From positions 20,219,335 through 20,283,334 of the forward strand of contig CM056562.1 of NCBI GenBank assembly GCA_029721515.1: a stretch of 64,000 nt of DNA. Reading direction: 5' to 3'. Source of the DNA: Synanceia verrucosa. Lineage: Eukaryota; Chordata; Actinopteri; Perciformes; Synanceiidae. Of this stretch, positions 21,991 through 31,460 are shown in pieces. The notes below the pieces were generated by a model. The model made no database searches. It was not told the DNA's origin and saw only the letters and a program-made list of their open reading frames with translations. Numbering within the stretch: the stretch's first letter is position 1; each line of letters begins with the position of its first letter. The position numbers were made by a program, and so were the translations under genes.

Positions 21991-22961
21991 GTAATTTCCT
22001 TTGATATTCAGCAATGTATTACTGTATGTAGTGTGCAAGCTGCATGCCCCACTGGCTCTGGGTGAATGTGTGAATGTATGCGTGTAACATGCAAATGTAT
22101 GCACGCACAAACAGCTGCACAAAGAAGCCGTGGCAGTAAACAACATTATAAAGAGTGGACGTGGTGATCAGTGATCTTGTGGTAAAAGCAGCAGATCTGT
22201 GCCTCACCTGCGTGACTGTAGGATGGAGGACAGACCACGTTCGCTTGCAATTCAACAGGGATTTAACGCTAGTTAGCCTGTTAGCCTTGGCCCACTTAAA
22301 AGTGCAACAAAAACAGTACGACCGAAAGCATTAATTAGCACCGCCTAATAAACCATGAGTGCATAGTATCTGTAGAGCAAAACAAACCCACACATGCAAC
22401 TACAATTCCTTCACACAAGTTCTGACAGATCACCAGAGAAAAACCAGCAATCATAACTCTGTATTTTGTGTGTGCAATTCAGAATCCAGCAAAATAACGT
22501 ACGAGTGGTATTAGCATAACCAATATCAAAGGCCAGCTTTTCATCTGGCGTGATCCTCGGGGTTGGAGGCTTTGTGCGGATACGACAACAAGCACAAATC
22601 CATTACCTGGAGCTCGCCATGTCTGTCTTATCGAGGCCGGCCACAGCGTGTGGCTCTGCTATATGCACCACCAACTGATTTGAAGGCACTCGCCGATGGA
22701 TTGGTTATATGGAATCAGAACGCTCACGTACATACAATGCGCGTATGCACAAACAAAGCTCACGTCACACACTTTATACTCCAGTAAACTCCACCGGCTT
22801 ATGTAGAATAACACAAGAAAAGGCAGCAGTTGGATTTCATTAGAATGTGGATGAAGTATTACAAGAGCTGCTGTCCAAATAACTCTTCTTTGACTGTCAT
22901 ATCTGCCTTTTTTCCCTCTTCCCTCCACTCTTTCACTCATGCTGATTGTGTCTCTCCCCTC
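21991..22961. other. Non-coding stretch, possibly part regulatory
   Basis: 22490-22640 is of mixed composition with several CpGs (CTGGAGCTCGCCATGTCTG about 22608) and could be an extension of the regulatory cluster. No gene or repeat was recognised. Confidence 0.4.
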
Positions 22962-23110
22962 TCCCTCTCTCTCTCTAGATTCCTCCACCCTTTTTCTCTC
23001 TCTCTCTCTCTCTCCTTCCCCTCTGTCTGCCTCTTTACTATTCATTGAGATCCAATCGAGTGTTTGGCACTCCTCCAGCTCTTCCACCTCTCCTCTCTTT
23101 CCTCCCTCCC
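22962..23110. repeat. Polypyrimidine (CT)n-rich tract
   Basis: CTCTCCCTCTCTCTCTCTAG and a (TC)n run at 22996-23014 lie inside about 150 bp of C/T-rich top strand. The 142-codon minus-strand frame with its E/R-rich stretch is the translation of this tract and not a gene. Confidence 0.85.
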
Positions 23111-23175
23111 TCCTTGGGCTTGCTTAAATTTGAATAATACATGACCCGGCCTACTGGTGACATCACCAACACGCA

Positions 23176-23176
<1 letters not shown>

Positions 23177-23213
<37 letters not shown>
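23177..23213. repeat. (CA)n microsatellite
   Basis: About 17 CA units preceded by ACGCACGCGC. Typical polymorphic fish dinucleotide repeat. Confidence 0.95.
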
Positions 23214-23214
<1 letters not shown>

Positions 23215-24581
23215 TTAGACTCTACATACACATAAACAATCTGACCAGGAGAGGATGAATCCTGTTCTATATACACTCTGGAAGCACAGCTGCTCACAAT
23301 CTATACTGTCAACAATTTATCAACCATGTGGCCAAGAAGTGCTGCCCGTGTGTCGCGTGCATGTGTTTCAGTGCATATTCCTGGTGCATTTTCAAGTATG
23401 AGCACCCTTGCGTGGGTGTATTTTTTACATTTTTTAAGTATAAAAACTGTGTGTTTGCACACCTGTGTGCATGTGTGTTTGTGTGTGATGCATTTAGAGC
23501 ATCTGGCTCCTCTCTGCTCCCCAACATTAGCGTAGACAAGAGAATCAGTGGACTATTGAATGCAATTACAGTGCGAGGGCCAGGCAATAAAGATTGATAG
23601 TGCTTTCGCCTTTTATCACACACCAAACATACCAGAGGTTAAAGCCTGCAAGCCTTGAGGTGCCGACATTCTAATAATGATTGAAAATATGCCACCAGAG
23701 TGAAGAGGTATATGAAAAAACACAGCAATGCATAAAACAAAAGAGGACTTTTATTCACCTGAAATCATAACCAAAATTTGATGTTTCCTTCCCTCGTAGC
23801 CAAAACCTGCTCATATGTACTAAGATAAGACACATTAGTTGATCTGTTTCATCACTGCCGTGTGAATTATCCTGACATATCAAAGCAGATTCCTGCTTCA
23901 ATGTGCTTGGGAGTGAGGAAGACACATTAAATAGTTGGCTGCCATTGACACACAATGCATCATGATGAAGGAATAATAGGAGATGGTGACCAAGGACAGA
24001 TCTGAGAAAGGAACGGAGGAAACAAAGAGCAGGACAGAGGAGGAAGACGGAAATGACAGGAGGAGAAAAAGGACAAAAGAGGATAAAACACAGGATTTTT
24101 TGTAATTTTTAAACGGAGTAGCAGCCACAGGAATAGCAGAGGATGAGTGACAGAGTGATTGTTCTATTATGTGGCTGACTGGCCACAGCCCTCTAACATA
24201 TGAACGTGCATGTGTGGCAGCTTTCTACAAGCGCTGCTGTTGATTATTTCTGTCCTATTAGTGACATTCTCCACCCGTCACTCTTCTTTCTCTTTCTCTC
24301 TGTGCTTGAACAGAATAAATACACTTTACCTTGGCACAGCACCCTTTGTCTTTCCTTCATACAAAACCTGTTTGTTTCACAGAGTATCAAAATCAAACTT
24401 GATGCCTCTTGAAAGTGTCACTCTGTAAGCTTTTCATTTCATTTTGTTTTATTCATGTTGCCATCATCTTTGGATCTAGGGTTGCTATCAGGACATATCC
24501 TTGTTTGGATTTTGTGCTGATGTTTTTCACTTCTTTGGACAAGTTCTTCAACTGGTTTGGAAGAAAAAGACAAATATAGAT
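23214..24581. other. Non-coding stretch, nothing recognised
   Basis: Unique-looking sequence with a purine-rich segment at 23990-24080. Open frames below 105 codons show no domain. Confidence 0.5.
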
Positions 24582-24659
24582 ATATAACAATCAATTATGA
24601 CCACCTGCTTAATATTGTGATGGTCCCCTTTTCTCTGCCAAAGCAGCCTCATTTGAATA

Positions 24660-24908
24660 CATGCAACCTGCTCTGTTCTGTGTATTCTGACTCCTTTCTG
24701 TCATCAGCAGCATTAACTCCTCTGGTCTGTTGGATCAGAGCACCAGGACCAGCCCTCACTCTCCACCTGCATCAATGATCCTTGCCCTCTCATGACCCTG
24801 TCTCTGGTTCACCACTGGTCCTTCCTTGGACCACTTTTGATAGATCCTGACCACTGCAGACCAGGAACAGCCCACCAGAGCAACAGTTCGGGAGATGCTC
24901 CGACAACA
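24660..24908 (-). pseudogene. Tc1-like transposase fragment (helix-turn-helix region)
   Basis: On the minus strand the frame reads SISRTVALVGCSWSAV, then YQKWSKEG, then RARIIDAGGE, the second helix-turn-helix of Tc1-family transposases that binds the terminal repeats. It then meets a stop near 24756. Downstream, shifted frames still show VNAADDRKESEYT-like text (about 24690), so the damage is by stops and indels. The start codon side is replaced by the nested palindrome. The DDE catalytic region is absent. This is a dead remnant. Confidence 0.75.
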
Positions 24909-25340
24909 CAGTCTCACCTCAGTGTGTCCTTGGTCAGGACCCTTGAACATTGCGTGCTAACACAAAGAGTCTCTCAGCGTTGGTTTCTGATGCAGGCGAC
25001 TCTCTACCGAAACTAATACACACCTACTCATGGAGATATGTGACGCTCAGAGCAGTGTTCCTGTGGGCGTTCCTGTCATCCATTTATTTCAGAGACTCTC
25101 ACACTGATCAAAATGCTGTTTTTGCCAAAAGCAAACAGGAAAACACAAATAATGATGGCCCCCTAAATTAGTTATGGTCTCTCTGCAGGGAATGCCGCTC
25201 TGAGTGTCACATATCTCTGTGAGTGGGTATGTATTAGTTTCAATGTGTAAGAAACTGACAAAGAGACACTTTTTGCATCAGTATGCAACATTCAGGGGTC
25301 CTGACCAAGCGTCGGTTAATGACGCACTGAGGTGAAACTG
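24909..25340. mobile_element. Nested foldback element inside the Tc1-like copy
   Basis: The two arms are near-mirror inverted repeats. The outer arms share CAGTYTCACCTCAGTG and TTGGTCAGGACCC (24909-24960 and about 25290-25340). The inner arms share GAAACTAATACA (25009-25020 and 25230-25241) and GAGATATGTGACRCTCAGAG (about 25033 and 25198 inverted). The stem is roughly 150 bp and the loop about 126 bp. It interrupts the transposase frame just upstream of the helix-turn-helix, so it inserted into, or was carried by, the Tc1 copy. No protein is encoded. The superfamily is unknown. Confidence 0.75.
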
Positions 25341-25497
25341 GTTCTAGATGTCAAACTCACTGAAATCCTGACACTTTTTCTATTTTTTCTGTTTGTAACA
25401 TCAACTTTGGGGACAAAATGTTCACTTGTTTCCTCATGATGAAGATATCTTAAGTGTTATTCACTTCACCTGTCAGTGGTCATAATGTTATGCTTAA

Positions 25498-26368
25498 TTT
25501 CTCTATGTATGTGTAGATGTAGACTATGTTTTCATTTCTAGTGAATAATTATTTGTATATTTTCTTTTATATTTGAAGCCCTTCGTGCAAATTCATTAAT
25601 TCATTCATTCATTCATTCATCATAAGGTGACAAGACGACAACTGGCGGTTATTAAAAGTTGAGGCCAAATTTTAAGTGCCTTAAACTGTTAAAATTCTAT
25701 CAAACAGTCACCAAGGGGTGACTCATTTTGCTGCTACAAGAAAGCTGGTTATATAGAAATCTATGACAAATGAGCCTACTTCTTTCTTGATTTATTACCT
25801 CAGTAAACACTGTAAACATGACTTTATGGTCTCGATCACTAGTTTAATATCTTTTTGATGTCATGATGTTCATTTAGTAAATTATGGTCCCATTTAGGGT
25901 CAAATAGCTCATAAAGCAGGAGATGCTAAGTTAATTGTAACATTTTGATTGCATAAAAATATCCTATTCAGTGTTTGTTTGCACTTCTCGTGGGATTTTT
26001 GTTTCCAAAATATCAAATTTGCACTCCCATTTGCAGTCCACAAACCAATAAGTGATGTTATGGTGAAAAACTACCTAAAACATTAATTTTGAAAGAAAAA
26101 GAGAGATTATTAGACTATAATTGTGAACATATATAAACAAAATAAGCCTAACACTCCATCACTTTATAAGCCACTGTATCAATACACATACAATATTGCT
26201 TTACAGTTCAACATCAGCATTTGATCAGGGCTGATGGTGTGTCCACTCAGATCCACTTTGGAATTATGGGTACACAGTCTTGAGACATCGTACCTGACCT
26301 GATTCAGTCCTGACCTAGGAGCCGGACTAAACTGGGTCCTGGGTGTGGTCCCAGGTACTAGGAAACAA
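25498..26368. other. Non-coding stretch with (ATTC)n
   Basis: An (ATTC)n array of about five to six units at 25599-25621. The rest is AT-rich with no recognised repeat or gene. Confidence 0.5.
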
Positions 26369-26820
26369 ATGATATCCATTTAACAGGAGTGACTGTGGCA
26401 CTGAAATGCAGCCAGTATATGACAGAAACTCGACCATTTCTCAAATAACAGACGTTTAACAAGATGGACTACACTATTACTATTCTCATTTGAGTCAGGG
26501 GTTGATCTGTAAACAGACTATATTTACTATACTAAAACAAAGCATGTATGCGCACGTGACAAAATCACAAATAAGTATTTTAGTTCAGGCACTGTGAAGG
26601 ACACACAGGTAGGCACAATGGGGTCCTTAGTAAACTATGATATACAGGAAGTAGAGTCTGTTTGCAGATTGTGCCCACTTCACTCCTGTTAATTAGATAT
26701 CATCAAATCCAAATATCGTCAGAAATAGTCCAAATGACTCCAAAGTGAAGGGTGAGTAAATGACAGTATTTTATCACAAAAATAAGGTCCGATTTGTAAA
26801 AAACAGTACTTCCCCTTTAA
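26369..26820. mobile_element. Inverted-repeat element remnant (hAT-like?)
   Basis: ATGATATCCATTTAACAGGA with the following GTGACTGTGGCACTGAAATGCAG (26369-26411) is mirrored by 26659-26703. Downstream, GGGTGAGTAAATGACAG (26750-26766) and the end ACTTCCCCTTTAA (26808-26820) resemble the terminal part of common fish MITEs. No matching left terminus (TTAAAGGGGAAG) was found, so the element is incomplete or its left end has decayed. Confidence 0.5.
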
Positions 26821-27419
26821 CTCATGATCTTGCATGAATTTAAATATTTTCTGCATAAGTCCATTACTCTATTTCTATATTGACAGAACTAAACTTCTTA
26901 TATGCTGCTAATTAAAAGTATGGGGCCTTTGTCCTTGCTGACCGGTGATTAGAGGTTGATCCATAATCCAAGGATAATTTGTTTGTGTTTACCCCAGCCA
27001 CAACCTAACACAAACAGGCAGTGCAGTTGATGCCTAATCTGTCCAAGCAACACTGAGTAGAGTCGATGTTTCACCCACAGAGAGGAGAGTGCCATGTTTA
27101 CCGTTTCTCTGCCGTATTTACATATACAACAGTATCCTCGGATAATTCTCCAGGAAATATTAGCAGATTAGAGGCGGATAGGATTAATGTATGGTGTTAT
27201 GGCATGTTGTGATACAGCGGAGACACACAGACACACTGTGCAGTCTGCATGTGTTGATGCAAATCACTAGTAGAAAGACACACTTTAACCCCTGTCCCTC
27301 ACAGAGATACAGGAAGCGGTAGGACGAGGGTTCACAGATAACAGTCAAATCCAGACACCTATTTAAAAGGTTGATATTTTAGTAGTAAACATGTAGGATT
27401 CCTTCATTATTTGACAACT
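26821..27419. other. Non-coding stretch, nothing recognised
   Basis: Unique-looking sequence grading into a GC-richer block. No coding frame or repeat was recognised. Confidence 0.45.
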
Positions 27420-27930
27420 CCCCCGTCTGCCTAGTTGGGAGCTTTCTGTTAAGATGCTTATCTGAAATGTCAAAAAGAATTATGCTGATAGCAGTCGCTA
27501 TGAATAGGGCCTACGCCGTCCCTGATAAGGACGCATATGGACTCCAGCTCTCTCGTCGCCAACACTGGATTTCCTGCATCTAAAAAGGGCTAATTCCACA
27601 CTAATATGAATATGCCACCCACCCCCTCCCACCTCCCATTGGAGAGAATTATGGTCCCCGTGAACCGATTCTCACTCTCCTTACCTCTGCCACGACAAAA
27701 ATGCCACGGTAATGTCAGGGGAGATGTAACGATTTAGATTCCGCCGATTGTCCCGTGTCAGCCGCACATCCGTCGGCCCGGACGAGTTGATTAGAGTTGG
27801 GACATCAAAAGAGGCTCACAGTGGAGATAAGAATGGGGGAGTTGCGGGGATTGGGGGGGCGGTGGCGGATATTAACGCGTTTCCCATCAGGAATTAAGGC
27901 GCAGGAGGAGTTTCAGCCAAAGTTCTGTCT
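27420..27930. promoter_or_regulatory. Candidate conserved non-coding element
   Basis: A 500-bp repeat-free block, one of the most GC-rich of its kind here. It has numerous CpGs (CCGCCGATTGTCCCGTGTC about 27741), a GAGTTGATTAGAG core (about 27784), GGCTAATTCC (about 27588) and a G-rich segment GGGGATTGGGGGGGCGGTGG (about 27847). No frame is protein-like. Strong enhancer-like composition; conservation not tested. Confidence 0.4.
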
Positions 27931-28207
27931 GTCTCGCCTTTCGCTATCTTGAAAGAGTTGGCAGTGACTCTGGTTTTTTTGCATAAGAGCCGAGATAATC
28001 TGAGCCTGTTTGGATCAATTAATGGAGGAGATAGGGAGTACAGTATACTGACGAGATCGCACAAAAGTCAACCGTGTGCATGTGTCGTGCATGCTGGTAC
28101 ATCAACAAGGATCCTCACAAGGATGGGAAAAAAATGAGTGAAATCTGCCATGTTGGTGTCAGTTTTTTTTGTTTTTTCCAAATTGTACTTGTACCAGTGG
28201 CAGGTTC
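27931..28207. other. Non-coding spacer
   Basis: Unique-looking sequence. The 62-codon frame at 27949 shows no domain. Confidence 0.45.
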
Positions 28208-28325
28208 AATCCATCCATTTTTTTAACGCTTATCCTCATAGGGTCGCGGGGGGCTGGAGCCTATCCCAGCTGTCTTAAGTTGAAAGGCAGGGTACACCCT
28301 GGACAAGTCACCACCTCATCGCAGC
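28208..28325 (-). mobile_element. tRNA-headed SINE, copy 3 (3' fragment)
   Basis: On the minus strand this is the last ~115 bp of the SINE seen at 19534 and 55474: CTGGGATAGGCTCCAGCC, then GGATAAGCGTT, then the ATGGATGG tail. The head with the polymerase III boxes is missing, as in typical 5'-truncated insertions. Confidence 0.75.
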
Positions 28326-28477
28326 AGTGGCAGGTTTCCTTTTCATAAATGGGGCTTAGGGATAAGGGTATAAGGGAAAATAAGTAAAATGAGTACAATA
28401 ACAACAAAAGACCTGAGCACATAATGACCACGGAGCTCTTTGTTGAGATCATTTTCAGATCAGATTGTGGATGTTAA

Positions 28478-28975
28478 CTCTTTGAGTGCCAGCCGTTTTA
28501 TAAGGCATAAAGTGCCTTGTGCCAGCGTTTTTGTCCATGTTGAGTCATATTTCAAGACCCACAGAATATTTTGTACTATAACTCTGAAAACACTGAATAG
28601 CCTAAATGAAAGAAGAGACTATTTCATCATGAAAAAAAGTGTTTGTTTTTTTCCTTGTTCCATTCTTGTTTTATCAGAGGTAGAATAGAGGCTAGTTTCA
28701 CCAAAATCACCACTTTTTGTCCAGATTCTGTTTGGTTTGCTCTCTGATCTTGATCATCTCCATTTCCTGTTTTGATTTCTGTGGTGTATACCGTCTCTTT
28801 ATGTTCCATCTTCATCTCCCAGAAGCCCCAAAATTACTCACAGGTTGTGGGAGACCATGATCGGCAACCTGCTGCCGAAAAAAAAACATTTTCACGTATA
28901 TATATGCGTCAATGGCACTCATGCATCAGATTTTAAATGACGTTGAAATACAGTACATCAATGGCACTCAAAGGG
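28478..28975 (-). mobile_element. TTAA-targeting MITE, copy C (piggyBac-like)
   Basis: TTAA (28474-28477) precedes CTCTTTGAGTGCC. The other end is GGCACTCAAAGGG followed by TTAC (28976-28979), one base off TTAA. The body is the reverse complement of copies A and B, and it is the longest, least eroded copy at 498 bp. Two terminus-like GGCACTCA words lie about 52 bp apart at the right end (28963 and about 28914). It carries the GATCATGGTCTCCCACA subtype (about 28850 inverted). No transposase frame. Confidence 0.85.
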
Positions 28976-29104
28976 TTACTGTGTAGTTTTTCTGTGTGAT
29001 TTGTTAAATCAAAGCAGGTGTGGTTAAAACATCAAAAGGCCACATAAAAATACATCCCTGCCATCTTCTCTACTGCTGTTAAACTGCTTTATTGTCAAAT
29101 GCAT

Positions 29105-29319
29105 AAGTTTTACTGTTGAAATGATTAGTTGGTCAATGAATACCCTGATTGACAGAAAAAGCCAACAATTTTTAAAAATCAAGCAAAAGACATTGAATGT
29201 CTTCTGGTCTTGTTGTGGGGGAATTTATTTACATTATCTGATATTTTATGGACTAAATGAAAAAAAATAATAATGTACAGATCAATTTGCAATAAAATAA
29301 TCATTAGTTGCAGCCCTAA
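29105..29319 (+). mobile_element. Remnant of a common fish MITE (GTTGCAGCCCTA end)
   Basis: It begins with GAAATGATTAGTTGGTCAATGA (29117-29138) and ends with AATAATCATTAGTTGCAGCC followed by CTA (29297-29319). The ending, preceded by a shortened interior with GACATTGAATGTCTTCTGG, matches a widespread fish hAT-type MITE whose terminus is TAGGGCTGCAACTAA. The family match is from memory; the copy is shortened and diverged. Confidence 0.7.
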
Positions 29320-30350
29320 TATTTTTCCTGCTGGCTGGTGCTAAAATTTTAAGTGCTAATTGTGGCTGCGTAGCTGTGTGCCTCTTTTGTTTTTTGGGGT
29401 TTTTTTTGCACAATTTCCCTCATCTCTGATTGGCTTGGGGCCGGCACTGAAACTCCATCCTTTTATTGCAACGCACACAAACATCACTGTGTTGTATAAC
29501 GACGCCTGCAGCGCAAACACACCATACAGACAGACATTAGTAGCGGAGAAACAATGACTTTGTTCCACTTGATGTCGTGACAAAACTAAAATTAGCTCAC
29601 CTTGTACGAGAGAACGTCACCGTTTCACAGTTAAATATTTCCAATGGTGTCTTATCTCAGTTTACATCACATATCTGTCTGAAGAGAAGTTTAACGAATT
29701 GGTTCCTGTTACATTAGTGCCTCTTAAGTTCTGTCTTCTCTTCAGCATCCTCTCTTTAACAATTCCCATTCCCTCCTCACCCTCAGTATCTCGATTTAAC
29801 ACCTTAGAGGTCAAAAAGACATTGTGGCGCCAGCTGTCCATCCTAAAGAGGATAGAGTGGTTTGTGTGTGTGTGTGTGTGTGTCATTAATTATACATAGG
29901 CCGTACTTTGCATAACTCCCCTCTTCTGCCCCCTTCACACCACTGTCAGGCTTTAGCAGGTTCAGAAGCAAGGGCTGCATCCGCTTCATGATAACATCTC
30001 CAATAACAATTAAGGTGGAAACATGTAATTTGCTAAGGAGAGAAAAAAAACAACTGTCAATAGACTCTGTAGCATTTGCATACTAAACACAGAGGCTGAA
30101 GCTGCCTCGCTGCTGAACATGTTAGGACTGTGATTAATGCCTCTTTACCTCCCAAGCATGACACCACACTGCAAAACTAGAAATACCGCCTCGCGGTTGC
30201 ATGCCTCCGTCAATCAGTCGAGTTTTAGTTTATATCCATTTCTGCCCAAAATATCATCACCTATTAGAGATTTGTGTGGGATTGTCATAATTACCATATG
30301 GATTCTTGAGTTATTGAAAAGAATTGTTATGGGATCAGTGATGCTGATGC
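29320..30350. other. Non-coding stretch with (TG)n
   Basis: A (TG)n of about 11 units lies at 29862-29883. No gene or repeat family was recognised in the rest. Confidence 0.5.
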
Positions 30351-30353
30351 TTA

Positions 30354-31049
30354 GGTCGCTTTCACACTGTCCTTGTTTGGTCCGCTTTAAACGGACCAGA
30401 GTTCATTTCCTCAGATAGTCCGCTTCGTTTGGGCAGGTGTGAAAGCTCATACGAATTCTGGTGCGGACCAAACAAACGAACTCTGGTCCGCTTGAAAATG
30501 GGGGTCTCAGTTCATTTGCAAGTGAACCCTGGTGCAGTTCATATGCAGTGTGAAAGCTAACCGGACCAAACACAGGACCAAATGTATGTAGTGCATTTAC
30601 AGCAAGTACAGTGCACACTCCAGACCAAAACAAACAACGAGTGACCACCGTTAGCAGTAGCTAGCTTAGCTCAATCGTCTGAACAACATAACCCATACAG
30701 TCACAATTTGACATATTTGAATAAAATTAATCACAACTACCGACAGTCGCAGTCCTTAAACTCTGTGCTGATAGCATTAGTGACAGTTGTGTTCACTAGT
30801 ATGTAGGTAGGCAACGTTAACGTTGTAGCACTCCCTCAAATAATGTAATGAAGCACAACACAAGACTGACAGTCCACCCTGTTTGTAGTCTGTGAGGTTA
30901 CATACCTGACTGTTGATGCTCAGAAAGTTTGGTGCGGTTCAGGAAGTGCAGTGTGAAAGCAGAACTGAACCAAGTGATAAATGCAACAATGTTGCAACTT
31001 TCAGGCCCCCCAAGCAAACAGAGTCTGCTTGGTTAGGTGTGAAGCGACC
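30354..31049. mobile_element. 696-bp MITE with TTA target duplication (Harbinger-like)
   Basis: GGTCGCTTTCACAC (from 30354) pairs with GTGTGAAGCGACC (ending 31049) as terminal inverted repeats with one indel. TTA flanks both sides directly (30351-30353 and 31050-31052), matching the 3-bp TWA duplication of PIF/Harbinger elements. The first 250 bp hold local hairpins built from GGTCCGCTTTAAACGGACC (30379-30397) and repeated GTGTGAAAGC words. There is no transposase or Myb frame, so it is non-autonomous. Confidence 0.8.
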
Positions 31050-31052
31050 TTA

Positions 31053-31421
31053 GTTTCCGGTGGCAACCACTATAGAACGTGCGATCAGAATACAAAAATA
31101 GAAATGGCTTCCAGAGAAATGTTTATTAAATCTTCACACCCGCAACACCACATAATAAACTGTACTCGTTGGCATAGAAGTGATCAAAGTGTGTGGTTCT
31201 GTAATAATTTGTCTAATGTCCCTGAATACTGGTCTTTAGCATGTACTAGCTTAGCAGCTCTAAATGGGATCTTAACTGTAGGTAAGTGACGCTGAACATG
31301 AGGCTAAACATGAGGCTACGAATGAAGATAACACATAGCCCGTGCACCTCCATCATGAATGAGGCTACAAGTAGAATAGCATAGCCAAAGCAGCCTCAAC
31401 TATAGCAAATTTAGCACTAGC
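31053..31421. other. Non-coding stretch with a short direct repeat
   Basis: AACATGAGGCTA occurs twice in tandem (about 31294 and 31306). Nothing else was recognised. Confidence 0.5.
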
Positions 31422-31460
31422 ATGCTAATCGCGATTAGCATCGATTAGCATAGGTTAGCA
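31422..31460. repeat. Perfect 20-bp palindrome with tandem GATTAGCAT units
   Basis: ATGCTAATCGCGATTAGCAT (31422-31441) equals its own reverse complement. It is followed by a second CGATTAGCAT (31442-31451) and a variant GGTTAGCA. The unit contains ATTA homeodomain-type cores in both orientations. It may be a simple-sequence expansion of GCTAGCATGC-type fish DNA rather than a binding array. Confidence 0.6.

Larger units (their letters stand above)
24582..25497 (-). mobile_element. Deleted Tc1-like transposon
   Basis: The right end, read on the minus strand, is CATAACATTATGACCACTGA followed by CAGGTGAAGTG. The left end has the inverted counterpart ATTATGACCACCTGC (24594-24608). These are the terminal repeats of a Tc1/mariner family very common in fish. 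Inside, on the minus strand, lies the 5' untranslated part (25341-25460), then an inserted palindrome (24909-25340), then a piece of the transposase N-terminal helix-turn-helix, and after a large deletion the 3' end. An autonomous element of this type is about 1.6 kb, so the catalytic part is gone and the copy cannot move on its own. Confidence 0.85.

Noticed and set aside
22659..23087. 142-codon minus-strand open frame rich in E and R
   Set aside because: It is the translation of a CT-rich simple-sequence tract; low complexity explains its length.
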